Shown here one piece after another: positions 38,735 through 51,400 of a DNA stretch of 64,000 bases. Numbering within the stretch: position 1 is the stretch's first letter; each line of letters opens with the position of its first letter. This DNA is from Yponomeuta sedellus (Eukaryota; Arthropoda; Insecta; Lepidoptera; Yponomeutidae). Both the position numbers and the translations under genes were made by a program. Where the stretch lies: contig OW203727.1 of the NCBI GenBank assembly GCA_934045075.1, positions 21,954,311 through 22,018,310 on the forward strand, written 5' to 3'. Under the pieces are notes generated by a model that worked only from the letters and a program-made list of their open reading frames with translations, ran no database searches and was not told where the DNA came from.

Positions 38735-39350
38735 GTTATTTATTTATTTATTTAAGCACGTGCTCTTTCTTTTAAGCTATTTATTTATTTACAGAGTTTT
38801 TGTAACATAACAGTGAACACCAAATCGTTATAGAACTAAAGACAACCTCTCACAACGATCTCTCTAGCATAATCTCAAATTTATACATCAAAACTTTTAT
38901 CCCATCCACATACAAATCTCAGTGAGGGGCTATTTCAAATAATGGCACAGCATAAAATTAAGAGTATTAATAAACAGGTCCTATACGAAAATAAGCGACG
39001 GCTAGCTTGTTGATTCACAGCTGGGTTAGGTCCCTATTTTACCTACTATTACTTGAAAGACTTTATGATGCTCATCATCTGTAAAAAATGTATTATCCTT
39101 TTGTTGGTAATTGATTAAATCATTACTTTACTTAATTACTACAGAATTCCGTTAATCTTCAGATTAGTGATGTGAACCGATTATAACTTTGGTAACCACA
39201 TTTACACAGAAGACTTTTACTTTTACACCCATATGTAACATGGCCTGACGTGGCCTATAGCCTGACGCCGACCATACATTTGCGAATGTGTATCTAATAG
39301 TACCGCACATTTGCGAATTTTTGGTACCAATACCACAAGCTAACTGTGTG
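38735..39350. other. short (TTTA)n runs, otherwise unassigned
   Basis: TTATTTATTTATTTAT near 38740 and again near 38785 could be the reversed tail of a retroposon. The rest is unassigned. Confidence 0.35.
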
Positions 39351-39354
39351 CCGA

Positions 39355-39527
39355 AACCCGTGGCTTCATTGGTTCCGCACGTATTGACTAGTCTATGCTT
39401 TGGGCTTGCCTACAGCATCTAAAACAATGTCCCAAGCACTTCAGCGTCCTAGAAGTCTCTTCACCCATCTAATGTACGTGAATTTGTCACTGGACGCTGT
39501 ATAAATCATCTCACTACGTAGATTCAA
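39355..39527 (+). repeat. dispersed repeat N, copy 2
   Basis: It matches 3440-3662 in order and orientation (GGTTCCGCACGTATTGACTA, AATGTCCCAAGCACTTCAGC). Confidence 0.55.
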
Positions 39528-39639
39528 AGGCCAATATTATCAACATATTCATTCTACGAGTATCTTTGCATGTATACACTCCGCTCAGGTACGTTTCAAA
39601 CAAAAAGTATAAGACGAGCTCCTGCCCACTGAATGCACT

Positions 39640-40000
39640 CATATACTACGCGCACTAAATCCTTAGCAATTCCAATCGCATAACTGTCAAATTCCGTACT
39701 CATTGTTATAGCAAACATTGGATTTCGACTGAGACTGGTGCGCGAAATTAAGTCTCAGTAACCTAATTAATCGCAATAAATCCTGAGCGGTTTCAATGGT
39801 CTTAATGCAACTTCTAAATCCATTGCTATAGAAAACCTCAGAATTCCGACAGGATCCTGAACATCAAATCCTGAGTGATTATAATCCAGCCAAATTCTAA
39901 ACTCAATAGAATTTGGCTTAGCTAGCGTCACAATTCTGACAGGATTCTGAGATTCTTAGCAATTCCAATCGTTACTCGTCTAACAGTCAAATTCCATACT
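39640..40000 (+). repeat. repeat O, several degenerate copies
   Basis: TGACAGGATTCTGAG, AAATCCTGAG and CTGTCAAATTCC recur about every 100-150 bp. A small hairpin CCAAATTCTA...AGAATTTGG lies at 39889-39915. Confidence 0.45.
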
Positions 40001-40039
40001 AATTTGATAGTTACACGATTGGAATAGTTATTATGCCCC

Positions 40040-40836
40040 TATAAAAGAGAAACATCATTATACGCTGCAATTGTCATTAAGTAAATTTTACGATAAGCAT
40101 TATAATAAAATTAAAGCAATCGGCACCAAATCTATATAACCTCCATACCTTTGGAGGTAAAACTTACCCCAAATTATCTAAAACTACGTGGTTTACAACT
40201 ACAAAAATCACCTTTGTAAAAAAAAGTAGTATTTGATGTTGGTTTAATATCAAAAAGTAAACTTACTTTTCCAGTTTATTAGATATTAATTAAGAAGGTT
40301 CTATATGACGTGATGAACTTTGTATTACTAGGACACCAGGTCTTAGGAAATACACTCGTATATTTTTATTACAACAAAATTTTAAAATTATTAGAACAAA
40401 AGTTGTTTTCAATGACAAAGAATAACCAATGAATTCGCCATCATAAAAACACCTTGTGTACGCTGCTTACGCTAAACGTATACTTAAAGAAACTTCAACT
40501 CACGTTTCTATCAAATTCGACGGATCTTCTGGCTGATTTTCTTTCATATTTTGGTCTGACGCAATGGTTACAACAGTTACAATATACAAACATTGTAGGT
40601 AATTGAATTAATACACTAATTATCATTATTACAATTGTAGTTTCCAATGTCAAGTATGAGCCGCTGTGAATGGTTCGGAATTGAATGATTATGCTAATTA
40701 ATTGAGATACATTCGTGAGAAAGGATTGTGTAAATATGGATCATTTGCGCGGCGCCAGAATATCTAAATGCGTGTTACTATTAATTTTATTACTTAATTT
40801 ATTAAGAAAATTAAAGTTCTTAATAACTTTATAGAC
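40040..40836. other. no recognisable feature
   Basis: AT-rich sequence. I see no exon or repeat family. Confidence 0.4.
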
Positions 40837-40837
40837 A

Positions 40838-41345
40838 ATGGTAGCACAATGGGTAGAACAACGGACACGGAAACTGGTAGAATCGCTCACACGAAAAGAA
40901 TAAGAAGAACGGACACGGAACCGTGAGACCCAGGTTCGATTCCCTGTGCGAGCATGCACTAATGGCTTTGTTTTCTAAGTTATGACTCTGTGGTGCAGTG
41001 GTAGCGCATCTGCCTACCATGCAAGAGGCTGGAGACAAAAAAAACTCCAGGTCTGGGATGTTTAAATGTTTGTAATGTCGTTGTTTCTGGTTCCCACGAC
41101 ACAAGGTATCCTAGTGTGGGTCAGAAGCAGTGTATGTGCCTGTATGTAAAAATGTTATGTTATAAACATCTGTGGAGTTAAAGTAGCAATACCACTCGCT
41201 AACGGTGAAGGAAAACATCGTGAGGAAACCTGTGTGTCAGAGGTGTTCAACTCCGCGGGCACGTGAGGTAATTAAGCCCCAAACCCTCTCTCTCTGAGAG
41301 AAGACTTCTGCTCTGCAGTGGGACGTTTATAGGTTACATAAATAA
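40838..41345 (+). mobile_element. family E SINE interrupted by a family D SINE
   Basis: The head and box B (GGTTCGATTCC) run up to CTAAGTTATG. The remaining body (GAGTTAAAGTAGCAATACC) and the tail (TCTGCTCTGCAGTGGGACG, then TAAATAAATAAATA) resume after the insert. The head has an internal duplication of GAACGGACACGGAA. Confidence 0.8.
40984..41165 (+). mobile_element. family D SINE nested in family E
   Basis: The head CTGTGGTGCAGTGGTAGCGC has lost box B, but the D body is intact. GTTAT occurs at both junctions. Confidence 0.8.
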
Positions 41346-41507
41346 ATAAATATTCATGAACATACACAGATCTCGTTAGCCTTATACTAAGTACAACTAA
41401 ATGACTTGTGTTATAGGTGCTATCTCGACGATAGATTTTATACAAGAAATACATAGATAACATCCAAGACCCGAGACAAACTAGAAAAGATCGTTTCCTA
41501 GTTTTTT

Positions 41508-41548
41508 CCAACCCGAGACCTTCGGTTTTACAGTTAGCGTGCCAAACC
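41508..41548 (-). mobile_element. tRNA-like SINE head fragment
   Basis: AACCCGAGACCTTCGGTTTT then ACAGTTAGCGTGCC, as at 3220-3255. Confidence 0.5.
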
Positions 41549-41575
41549 AAATACTCGTAACATAAATATTTTTTA

Positions 41576-41794
41576 TACCACACCTGGCAATAAAGTGGCT
41601 TTTTCCGCACGCTGCGCGTACGGAAAAATCCGCTTTCTGGCCAAGTGTAGACATAAAAAGATGTACACAACACGGGAGGTAATAAAGAAAGCTCTCGATC
41701 GCATATTTACGTCCCTCGCTTGCAGCTCGGGCCGCAAACTTCTGCGATCTCGGCCTTTCTTTGTATTACCACCCTAGTTGTGTAATGTACTATT
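41576..41794. mobile_element. double-hairpin element, copy 2
   Basis: Nearly identical to 24619-24838, including the whole of hairpin 2. The differences lie mainly in hairpin 1 (for example CCGCAC for CTGCAC). Confidence 0.8.
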
Positions 41795-41978
41795 ACAATA
41801 CCTACTGAAAACCCTGTGTAAATTCCACTTAGCCAAAACAGTCTCAATAAGGAAAGTTTATTAGGCAAAGCATAATATAAAAATTAACGTTAAAAACTAC
41901 ACGTTGCTATACTAATGTCACAATTTTATGAACAGTACAACAAAAGATATGCGCTCTTTGTAGCAATACATATTTTAT

Positions 41979-42390
41979 CATCATCAGCTGGCTATCCTAG
42001 TCCGCTGCTGGACATAGCCAATGAGCTTCCCCTCTCCTCCCATAGCGTCCTGTCTTCAGTTTGCCGCATCCAGCACCTGCCTGCAGTTTTTTCGCAGATC
42101 GTGACCCCCTAAGCCGTTGTGCGTCCTACACTGCGCTTGCCGAGCCGCGGTCTCCACTCATGGACACGTTTACTCCAGCGGTTGTCGGTTCCTCGCGACA
42201 TGTGGCCAGCCCACTGCCACTACAGATTGCTAATCATAACTTTGGTTCCCTGTCGGATGCATTCGTTACGAATCCTACCCTCCAGAGAAACCCGGGTATA
42301 ACTCTCTCCGAGTATAGCTCGCTGAGCGACTTTGAACTGGTGGACCCCTTTCGTGAGTGTCCATGTCTCAGCTCCGTAGGTCATGACGGA
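41979..42390 (-). pseudogene. RTE-like LINE, 3' ORF fragment
   Basis: The minus-strand reading gives TYGAETWTLTKG, VHQFKVAQRA, GRIRNE, WQWAGHMSRGTDNRWSKRV and EWRPRLGKRSVGR, with stops and shifts. The end carries a rearranged family C type tail. It is the longest piece of this LINE here. Confidence 0.85.
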
Positions 42391-42722
42391 AATTATTTAT
42401 CTATATATGATAAACCTAATTGGTACCTATACTTACTAAATAATATTTAAGAAAATTTTATACATTGAATATTATTAGAAACCATTTGTCAACGTCATGG
42501 TACTACATACAAAAACATTGACGTTTATTATTGTTAGTAAGTTGTATTGGACTTGTTCTGGAAATACATAATGTATTATTGTGATTTATATTGCTTCTTT
42601 AGTGACCTATACAAAAGTAACTTTAGCTTGGCAAAAAATATACCTAACCATGCAGGAAAATTCTATGTATGCGTATTGGTAACAAACTCAAGCGATTGCG
42701 TTATACCTGGGCCTCGAGTCTA
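42391..42722. other. no recognisable feature
   Basis: AT-rich, with only an 80-codon open frame of no recognisable type. Confidence 0.4.
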
Positions 42723-42734
42723 CTATATGTATAG

Positions 42735-43030
42735 ATGTTATACTATTTTTATTTTTAATGCACTAACCCGTGCTAAGGAACAAATTTAAAAACCTATTTA
42801 GAGGCTAAAAATTTCACCCATGCCGGGATTCGAACCCGCAACCTCTGGCTATCCGTGCCAGCGCTCTACCAATTGAGCCAATGGGCGACTCACTGAAATG
42901 TTCGAAATTTCACTGATGCCGTGAGTCGCCCATTGGCTCAATTGGTAGAGCGCTGGCACGGATAGCCTGAGGTTGCGGGTTCAAATCCCGGCATGGGTGA
43001 AATTTTTAGCCTCTAAATAGGTTTTTAAAT
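42735..43030. mobile_element. family A SINE, long fold-back with duplication
   Basis: A minus unit from tail through box A to GGGCGACTCACTG joins a plus unit starting TTCGAAATTTCACTGATGCC and ending ATAGGTTTTTAA. The arms are about 130 bp. TATATGTATAG flanks both ends (42724-42734 and 43031-43041). Confidence 0.9.
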
Positions 43031-43041
43031 ATATGTATAGT

Positions 43042-43560
43042 TGTTTAATAATAATAATGTTATGTTTTGTTAAACATTCGTACATCTAAGAAATTGTTAC
43101 AGCTTTTTTGCTCTAGATTTTAGTTTCAAACTTCCTAAGGATTTTTAAGGATTATATTATTATTATTGTTATTTATTAGCTAACAGTATTTTCACATTTC
43201 AATTAAAAACTACTTATTCTAATGTTGAAACACCTTTCATTGTGAAAAACCTTTCCAGGAGGGTACAACTTTCAAAATTGTTTGTTTAGTAGAAGTTGAA
43301 TAGTTCATCGAAATTTTAACTAATTTACGAATTTTGATTAAAATAAATTAATAATTTAATACAAATTACAATTTAAGAATAATATTAATAACATTAGTTC
43401 AAATTGCATTTTATTGCTGTTTTTTTTTGACCCTTAATGTAATTAGGTAACATTTAATTTAGGCAACACAATAAATTCTCAATAAATAACTCAGTTACCT
43501 ACATTTTAAATCAGTATTATTAGATAGCAAATTAATTTCAGTTAACTTTTCATCAAATTT
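43042..43560. other. no recognisable feature
   Basis: Very AT-rich. Confidence 0.4.
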
Positions 43561-43564
43561 TTCC

Positions 43565-43680
43565 TATTTTAGAGTGTATGGATGCAGCTGGCGAGAGATC
43601 GTGAGAGATGGCATTTGAGGGAAAAGGCCGATGCCCAGCAGTGGGCAGCGGTGGGCTGATAATGACGATGATGATGATTT
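43565..43680 (+). pseudogene. LINE C-terminal end with (GATGAT)n tail
   Basis: The frame reads WMQLARDRERWHLREKADA, QQWAAVG and a stop, then ATGACGATGATGATGAT. Confidence 0.7.
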
Positions 43681-43765
43681 TAGATTGCCGCCCGCGCGTC
43701 AACGCCGCTCGATATTTGCACAGATTATGAAGGTATTTATCCCTTTTTTTCGAATTAGTCAGACC

Positions 43766-43855
43766 TGAGATGATAATGGCACAACCTTGCGCTATGGCGC
43801 TCATTAGGGGAGAGAGCTATGCCCAGCAGTGGACTAATATAGCCTGAAGAAGAAA
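43766..43855 (+). mobile_element. family C SINE, 3' part
   Basis: ATAATGGCACAACCTTGCGC through AGCAGTGGACTAATATAGCC and GAAGAAAAAGAAGAA. Confidence 0.8.
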
Positions 43856-43859
43856 AAGA

Positions 43860-44655
43860 AGAAAACCTGAGATTTCCACACTTCACCTTATAGTTGGCGC
43901 GTTATTAATCGCTATCGAGTGTGTACTGTCATATAATTTACTTCTGTTTTTATTAATATTTTTTTTGGAGTAAATAGGTAAAAATATGAGATCATTTACA
44001 TATTTTTTGAAAATAGATTTGAGAAAAAACCAGTCTACTCAACCAGAAGTAAGTCAAGCACGGAACACGTCATCAACTGAGATCCCACAAACTGTCAGTT
44101 TCTAGTGATACCACCGCTTGATACAAAGACTCTTTAACAAAAAAAATAAACAACTCATAATTTGTACAAACCTAAAACATATATACTATTATATTTATTT
44201 TGTTGCGGAATACCGAGATGTAAATACCATTGCTGTATGCAGTATATAATCATTTTCATTCACGTGTGAAATAAATGCTTGAAGGACGAACTAGTCACAC
44301 AGTTAAATACAAAAATACAATTATTAATTTATAGTTTGTAAATATGGTTAATATTTAATACAATACCATCGCTTGCAACGCTTGGTAGACTTGGGCTCCA
44401 GCTTTAAAGACATGTGTAACTGCGTTGTTGATATTTATTGCAAATGTCTTAATTTAGATGCCATTTTTATACTGATAACGACCAAGGTGTCATCGGTACC
44501 ACCATCATCTTCATCATAAACGTTCCGCCACCACAGTGCCTTTTACTCCACATGCCATCTCAGTTCATCGCCAACCGCAACCACGAACCCATTCTAAACT
44601 ACTTATATTGTAACGGTGCAAATCTCTTTACACCATTTTTTTTTGTATTTCATTT
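43860..44655. other. no recognisable feature
   Basis: AT-rich sequence. No assigned repeat. Confidence 0.4.
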
Positions 44656-44659
44656 TCTA

Positions 44660-44930
44660 TCTTCTTCTTCTTCTTTAGGCTATATTAGTCCACTGCTGGA
44701 CATAGCCCTCCCCTAGTGAGCGCCATAGCGCAAGGTGGTGCCATCATTGGGGGGTAATGCCCATAATCCCCACGCTGGGCATGCGGGTTGAGGATCGCAG
44801 TTTGGTGGAATTGTACTGCATGGGGCGCTGCTGCCCAACCCCCGGTTTGTGTCCCTTAGTCGCCTTTTACGACACCCGCGGGAAGAATTTGGGTTGGTGC
44901 TATTCTCTAGACCGACACCACACAGCACTA
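44660..44930 (-). mobile_element. family C SINE, full length
   Basis: It runs from TTCTTCTTCTTCTTTAGGC to the head complement GACCGACACCACACAGCA. Confidence 0.9.
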
Positions 44931-45024
44931 TCATTTTCTATCTATCATTTTCAAATATTTAAATTATGTCACACATTTCGTATCCCTCATTTTTCATCTT
45001 TACAACTTTACCCATCAACTAGAT

Positions 45025-45165
45025 CTGACTGGGGACAAAAAAAGCCCAGGTTTTGGATGTTTACATGTTTGTGATGTCGTTGTTTCTGGCTCCCACGACA
45101 CAGGGTATCCTAGTGTGGAGCCAGATGCAATGTATGTGCCTGTAAATGTTATGTTTAATTTCAAA
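45025..45165 (+). mobile_element. family D SINE, head missing
   Basis: GGGGACAAAAAAAGCCCAGG, then the D body and GGTATCCTAGTGTGGAGCC. Confidence 0.75.
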
Positions 45166-45394
45166 ACGTGTTATAAAAACATTTAGAAAAGATAAGATAA
45201 AAATAATAGCAATTTTTTTCGCGATTCTTAAGTTTTAACTTAACTACCTCAGACCTTGAAAAATAATAGAATTATTTATGAGGATAATAAAAATTGCTGG
45301 TGTTGAGTGTCCGCGTAGATTTTTTCAAGTTTAAAGTTGGATATGGGATTTTGTTAAACTCTATCTTCTTCATGAGAGTACGGTCGTAAAGAAG

Positions 45395-45625
45395 GATTTA
45401 TGTATTACCGTTTGTACAGCAGTGCTATTCACTAACGCCGTTCGCTCGTGGGTTCGATCGAATTCGTATTCAGTAATTTAAGTTACCCCAGCGCTACGGC
45501 GGTGAAGTGAACTAGTTGTGCAGGTGGGATATTGACCCTTATTTCTATGAAGTTACGTTTAAAACAAAGGGAGTTCGAATCTCGACTCTATTACATCTGT
45601 CAAATAACCCTTTCGCTGACAACGG
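45395..45625 (+). repeat. repeat U, copy 1
   Basis: GGGTTCGATCGAATTCGTATT, CAGCGCTACGGCGGTGAAG and GACTCTATTACATCTGTCAA have inverted counterparts at 52965-53130. A shorter related stretch lies near 46415. Confidence 0.4.
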
Positions 45626-45629
45626 CAAA

Positions 45630-45800
45630 ATAATTACTAAAATATTTTTTGCCGAGGGTAGTAAACTGACAGTTAATGCTTTCAAAAGGAGCCTATCACC
45701 TCAGTCATCCGAGACCACGGCACCTGGAAAAGTGCCAAAATGTCGGAAAAATGTAATAAACTAGTAAAATCCGTATAACAACAGTTTTGATTAAAATATG
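45630..45800 (+). mobile_element. Penelope-like 3' UTR fragment
   Basis: GCCGAGGGTAGTAAACTGAC, CACCTCAGTCATCCGAGACC, CACCTGGAAAAGTGCC and TAACAACAGTTTTGATT. Confidence 0.75.
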
Positions 45801-46077
45801 ATCTTTTTTTCAAAACTATTTGTTAATTAACAGGTAGTTAGAGTGCTTTGATTTTCGCTCTCAGCACCGCTCGCAAACTCTAGGATTTATGCAAATTCAA
45901 TCGAAAAATTTTACTAACTTCCACTATTCCTCCTTCTTCGTTAGTCTTTTTTTGAAGTCATTTTATCTAATTTTGCATTTTCAGCTTATGCAAGTTATCA
46001 TTTGGGGATATTGACCCAAAGACCCAGGGTAAAGGCGAAAATATTATTAATATTAAGCATTGATAATCCTACTATAA

Positions 46078-46165
46078 TAAGGCCGCCAATTTTAGTGTAC
46101 TATGTTATTATTTAAGTCTCTTATGTAATTCTTGGTGAACATGGGATAAAGAATATTCTGTCTAT
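46078..46165 (+). mobile_element. repeat R fragment
   Basis: ATAAGGCCGCCAATTTTAGT to GGGATAAAGAATATTCTGTC. Confidence 0.5.
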
Positions 46166-46303
46166 TTCTATATAATATTGCATATGTCAATGTTTTTCAA
46201 GTAGTTTAGATGATTGTTAGTACTCAATTAGACAATAATGGCTGATTGGAATTACATGAATTTTGTACAGATACTTAGACGAAGCTCTGAATTGAGACAA
46301 AGG

Positions 46304-46375
46304 CTACTTGATATCCCGCCAACGCGGTCTGAACTAATCCTGCGCAGACGAAGTCGCGGGCACCAGCTAATTTAC
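46304..46375 (-). repeat. repeat V (retroelement end)
   Basis: The reverse reading gives AGCTGGTGCCCGCGACTTCG then CAGGATTAGT, matching 63613-63680. Confidence 0.55.
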
Positions 46376-46559
46376 CATATTGGCATTAGCAAGAAGTTCG
46401 TGTACCCATGAAAGGGTTAATTCGATCGTGAGCTCACATCACCATTCACATCACACTCACTTGTGCGTGACGTTTAATTCGTATTCAGAAGCAAAATACG
46501 CACAAGTCACAAGTGATGTTGCCATGGGTTACCTATTAGGGATGGAACACCAATGTTTG

Positions 46560-48850
46560 TCAGTCGAAAAGTCAAATTATTATTTTGTTCAGCTTAATTA
46601 GCCAAACGCTGCCAAATATTTCTTACAAATAAATCGTTCTGCTTCATTTTTTTAAAGTCTAGGCCTTTTCTAGTTTTCGAGTCTACGTCTTGTGGATAAA
46701 ATATGTTATATTGTTGACCTAAGAGTACCCACCGGCGAAACTTTCTTCTTCTACAGATAAACAAAGGTAACCGCAAAAATGTATTTTAAATATTTCTAAC
46801 CGAGACATTGGCTTAAATTTATCACACTTATGTATGATTAATCAATTGTATAGGCAGTACAAAATGCTTGTAATACGTTGTAACAAATTTCACATTGTGT
46901 ATCATATAACCTTCCCTGCTTAAAAAAATCACGAAATTTTATTCCAGTTTGAAGCTCAATCAGCTATTTGAAGGCTCCTGACACCAACATACTCAGGTGC
47001 TCCATCAGAGGTAATGATCGCTATTGAGATATGTGCGGAAATGTGATTGGAACAATATGGCACGGTTAGTTCTACATTGATTTTGCACGATGTACATAAA
47101 GGGGATCTGAGAAAACCACAAAATCTGCAACGGTTGTTTCTTTATTTGGACACCTCTCTGGAGATGGGATCACAAATCCCAGACCAATATTCGTCTACCT
47201 AAGGACGAAATTAAAAACTTTGGCCAAGAATTTTAAACCTTTTATGAAAGAAACAGAAGGGATATTTAAAAAAAAACATAAGGTTAGTACTCGTAGTAAC
47301 GAAGAACCTCGCCTCAGCAAAGGTGATTTGGTACATTAATTCTTGGCCCTGCCATCAAAATGACATCTTGCAATCAAGATGAAACTAGTAGAAATACTAG
47401 TTTCCTATTGATATTAAAGTAATAACATTCTTAGATTGTTCTACAATTTTTTTTATTTTAATTATGAGTCCTTGATGTTGTATTGGTAAACACCTTTTGC
47501 GCAATAAATAATTGGTAGTTATCTTATCATCCATAAATCTTTTCCAGACTTCTGATGCCGACTGAAATATTTCAAGGATTGCTACTTCACTGAGAGATGT
47601 CTCCCATGACAGCCATGTGTTTAACAAAAACCCTATAAGGCACCATCTCATCAATGTGCTGAGCTCTGTAAAAAGCGAGGCTTCACTGGGTAAACAATTA
47701 GCTAAATCTATTGCAATTTATATATTTTAACAGCCTATACTTTTATTGTACTACTTCTGAATTAAATCTGTATTTTCTAGGTGACTCACGCTGTACTCCG
47801 AGAGAGCATAGATAATGACAACTCTGGTTGAGGATACTCCAGCCCTCGGTAGAAGAATTAAACTAAAAAGCAATGCATAGCATGTAACAGTTCTTGATGC
47901 CCCCCAAGGAATGGTCCCCACCATTCCCTAGATGTCAATAATCGAGAATTACAAAAAGAAATGCAGATTGTGCATCATCTCGAGATTAAGGTGGAATAAT
48001 AAAAATAACGTAGCATTGTTTTTAACCTGTTTTAGCAAAATGGTGTTTGAGACCATACTCCATGAATCTAGACGGTAAATTTTAAAAATAATTATTAAGT
48101 TACTGTTACTTTAGAAATGCCACATATTTTTACACGAAATTTCTGGAAGATTTATTTAAATGGGTTGATTTAAATTTGAAATAAATATTTTTTACTATAA
48201 ATAAGCAATAAAAAATGTAGTCTGTACATTTATTAAATAAAACGAATTGATTATTCAAATTATTGTTTTAAGTCACCAACATTATACTCATTAATAACCT
48301 GCAACAAGCAAGGTACGTAGGTATATAGGTATAAACCACAGCACATTATAGTCATTAAATCCAGACTGCATGTCGACCTTTACACTTATCATTCTGTACA
48401 GTTGGGTACAAATCGAAAATACTCGTAGGTAGTACCTATATGGTAACACTATTATATGCCAATAAGAAAATTCAAATTTGAGCACAACCTCTATGATCTG
48501 AGGGCACAACCCTGTATTTTAGGACCACCACCAACATGATACATTTTTGTTATTTATTTGGTCAAAGTAGTTTGTGATAAGTGACATCTACAAAACAACA
48601 TTTAAAATCATTACCATTATTTTATTATGCTAATGCATAGAAATATTTAAACTATTAAGTGCCAATTCCTCTTTACTTGCTACTAGATTGAATTGTAAGC
48701 CAAGGTCGATAACACTATCAGGCATCAAAAGTTATAATTCATTCTAGTAAAAGAACTAGTTTTAGTATAACGAAATAAACTAATTTAAAAACGTCTCTTT
48801 AAATATGAAACTATAAAATTATAACTTACTATTTGACCCCCGAAAACATC
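46560..48850. other. low-repeat stretch, no supported gene
   Basis: It has few recognisable repeats. A TTTTATTCCAG acceptor-like site near 46946 and short coding-like frames around 46950-47230 and 47400-47650 (minus) exist. Stops and missing partners prevent a gene call. Confidence 0.35.
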
Positions 48851-48851
48851 T

Positions 48852-49040
48852 TGACGACCTCTGTGGCGTAGGGGTAGCGCAACTGCCTACCATGCAAAAG
48901 GTCTCGGCTTCGAATTCCGGTTGCAGACAAAAAAACTCCAGGTCTTGGATGTTTACATGTTTGTGATGTCGTTGTTTCTGGTTCCCAAGACACATGGTAT
49001 CCGAGTGTGGGATCAGAAGAAATGTAAGTTTACAGGAATA
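48852..49040 (+). mobile_element. family D SINE, diverged head
   Basis: TCTGTGGCGTAGGGGTAGCG and a changed box B (GCTTCGAATTC), then the D body. Confidence 0.8.
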
Positions 49041-49322
49041 ATTGAGTTATTGGTACATATATTTTATCTGTCTAGTATTTTTCTCCGGACATTCAAGCAT
49101 ATAATATATTTTTTAATAACAATTTACTGTTTTTGACTTTTATTATTTTATTAACAATTATTTAATTTAATATTGCAATTCTATTTAATTTTTTACATTT
49201 CCCTTTTGATGACATGTATTATTGTGATCTCGTACTCCAGGACTATCCTTGCCTCAGCACAAATTATTTAAGATAATAATATGTTGACATTTGATATACA
49301 ATTGTTTAATAATTCATTAGAC

Positions 49323-49776
49323 TATTTTTATTTTTAATGCACTAACCCGTGCTAAGGACAATTTTAAAAACCTATTTAGAGGCTAAAAATTCCACCCATG
49401 CCGGGATTCGAACCCGCGACCTCTGGCTATCCGTGCCAGCGCTCTTTCCAACTGAGCTAATGGGCGACTCACCGGCATCAGTGAAATTTTGAACCTCTTT
49501 ACATTATTCTCTGTATTACGTACAGGCAGCGACATCTGGCTTAAGTAAATTGCATTACTTACTAGCGGGTTCGAATCCTGGCATGGGTGGAATTTTTAGC
49601 CTCTAAATAGGTTTTTAAAATTGTCCTTAGCACGGGTTAGTGCATTAAAAATAAAAATAGTATAATCATGTGGGTACAGTGATATCATTTCGATGTAAAA
49701 ACCTAACTGCAAAGTAGGTAGTCGGGGCTGTAAGTGACGCAATTTACTTAAGCCAGATGTCACTGCCTGTACGTAG
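49323..49776. mobile_element. family A SINE, fold-back plus head-to-tail extension
   Basis: A minus unit (49323-49563) is followed by a plus piece from box B to the tail (49564-49668). That continues without a gap into the start of another unit (ATAATCATGTGGGTACAGTG to 49775). Confidence 0.85.
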
Positions 49777-49789
49777 GTAGCAAGATGAC

Positions 49790-50010
49790 GTCTGCGTCGA
49801 AAAAATTACGTTCTGGGCAAGTCATTTTAGGGTCGGTACTTTTTCCGTCCAATTAGTACGTCAATAGTACGTTAGAATAGCGTCCGTCCTACATTGGGCA
49901 TCATAGTACGTCAGGGGTACGTTGATGTGGCGTCACATGAGCGTCGAAGTGAGGTCCCATGCTGGTCGTGCTTGTGACTTCTTAGGAACGACTTTTCAGT
50001 GTCATTCAGA
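49790..50010. repeat. degenerate AGTACGTC/GCGTC-rich stretch
   Basis: AGTACGTCA, GTACGTTAGA, GTACGTCAGG, GTACGTTGA and several GCGTC words recur without a clean period. Confidence 0.4.
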
Positions 50011-50014
50011 AGTC

Positions 50015-50885
50015 AGAATCTTTGTAAAATACGAGTACTACTAGTATCTTCTTTTCTTCGGTGTGTACTACGAAATTAAATAGGGATTTCAATTATCATC
50101 CACGTAAAAGTATACTAACCTCTCATCTGTGCGGCATGCTATGTTGTCTTCCATACAAATAGGTGTTTCAGTCGATAGCGCCACCTATCCCCCAACACCG
50201 GAACTATTATGAGCTGTCTCAGCTTTGTTTATTCAGTGTTGCCCGTTAAACTAACTGATTGCAAGTTAGGGCAAAATTTTGCTCACTAATTTTTAAACCT
50301 TCTTCAAATAAACAATCAAGGTATAAACTAAGACTTCACAAAAACAAGCTCATTTCTAATAAAATAGTGTCTTATAAACATACAACAATTTAGAGCTTAT
50401 TATTTAGAATTATGTTATTTAGATATTATTTTTACAATCTGTTTTCCCAAGAAGGTGGCTAATTACATGTCAAAACTAGCAACACAAGATCTTTTATGAC
50501 ACAACAACTTTTCCTCAACGGGTTTCGTTTCGTGAAAAAGTATTTGATGCTTATTTTTGTTATACCTAATATTTGTGGATTTCCAGCTTCGATTTGATTC
50601 CTAGGTTTGAGAAAGTGACTCATAAAATGTGGCTTGATGTGAGAAGTTACTCGACAAAAGTGTTTTGGTGTTTTGAGACAGTGACTATAGTGATCCTTTA
50701 GTGGTACTTTTTGTGAGAATCTACCTAAAAAATAAAACAAAGAAGCGTGTCAGGGAGACTGGTATTAAAATATATGTTTAATTTTGTTAAACAATTGTAC
50801 AGTTTTCTTTCTCAATAGCAAGTACTTTTTTTCCTAAACAAAAGTTCTGTGATTTTGAGTACACAAAGTTTATCCAGATTGAATA
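50015..50885. other. no recognisable feature
   Basis: AT-rich, with no assigned family or exon. Confidence 0.4.
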
Positions 50886-50889
50886 TATT

Positions 50890-51020
50890 TATTTATATTC
50901 TTTTTAAGGCACTAACCTGTGCTAAGGACAATTTAATAAAACTATTTATTTAGAGGCTTAAAATTCCACCCATGCCAGGACCACTGGCTAACCGTGCCAG
51001 CGCCCTCCTGATAAACTGAG
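50890..51020 (-). mobile_element. family A SINE, diverged
   Basis: A tail complement (AAGGCACTAACCTGTGCTAAG), then CCACCCATGCCAGGACC with box B lost and GCTAACCGTGCCAGCGC. Confidence 0.65.
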
Positions 51021-51039
51021 CTTATTATTCCGGTATTTA

Positions 51040-51400
51040 GACTATTTCATTCGGTACGATAGCAGTTACGACTACCATACCTCAGCTCCCTTAGCGCTGC
51101 TTGCCGCTCACGCCGGGTACCGGCAGAATACCAGCGCTGAAGTTCTTCCTGAACTTTCAGCACATGATGAGTCGGAGCCCATTCACATTTGCCACACCTA
51201 GGTTGATCACTCCCAGTCCATAACATTGCCTAGGTACACTACAGTACCGTGTATGACTTATCTTCTGAGTTTTTTTGCTTTTTATGTATGCTACTGTTTT
51301 ATTATTGCTTTGGACTGGTATTTGGTTTTGTATTGCTATGCATTGTATACGTGTGTGTCTTATGTGAATAAATGTTTTATCTATCTAAAGTACAAAGTAC
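51040..51400 (+). mobile_element. probable LINE 3' region
   Basis: CCGGGTACCGGCAGAATACC, GCACATGATGAGTCGGAGCC, and an end GTGAATAAATGTTTTATC typical of lepidopteran LINE 3' UTRs. No ORF. Confidence 0.4.

Noticed and set aside
46940..47660. Coding-like frames near an acceptor-like site
   Set aside because: Frames are broken, splice partners are missing and I recognise no family.
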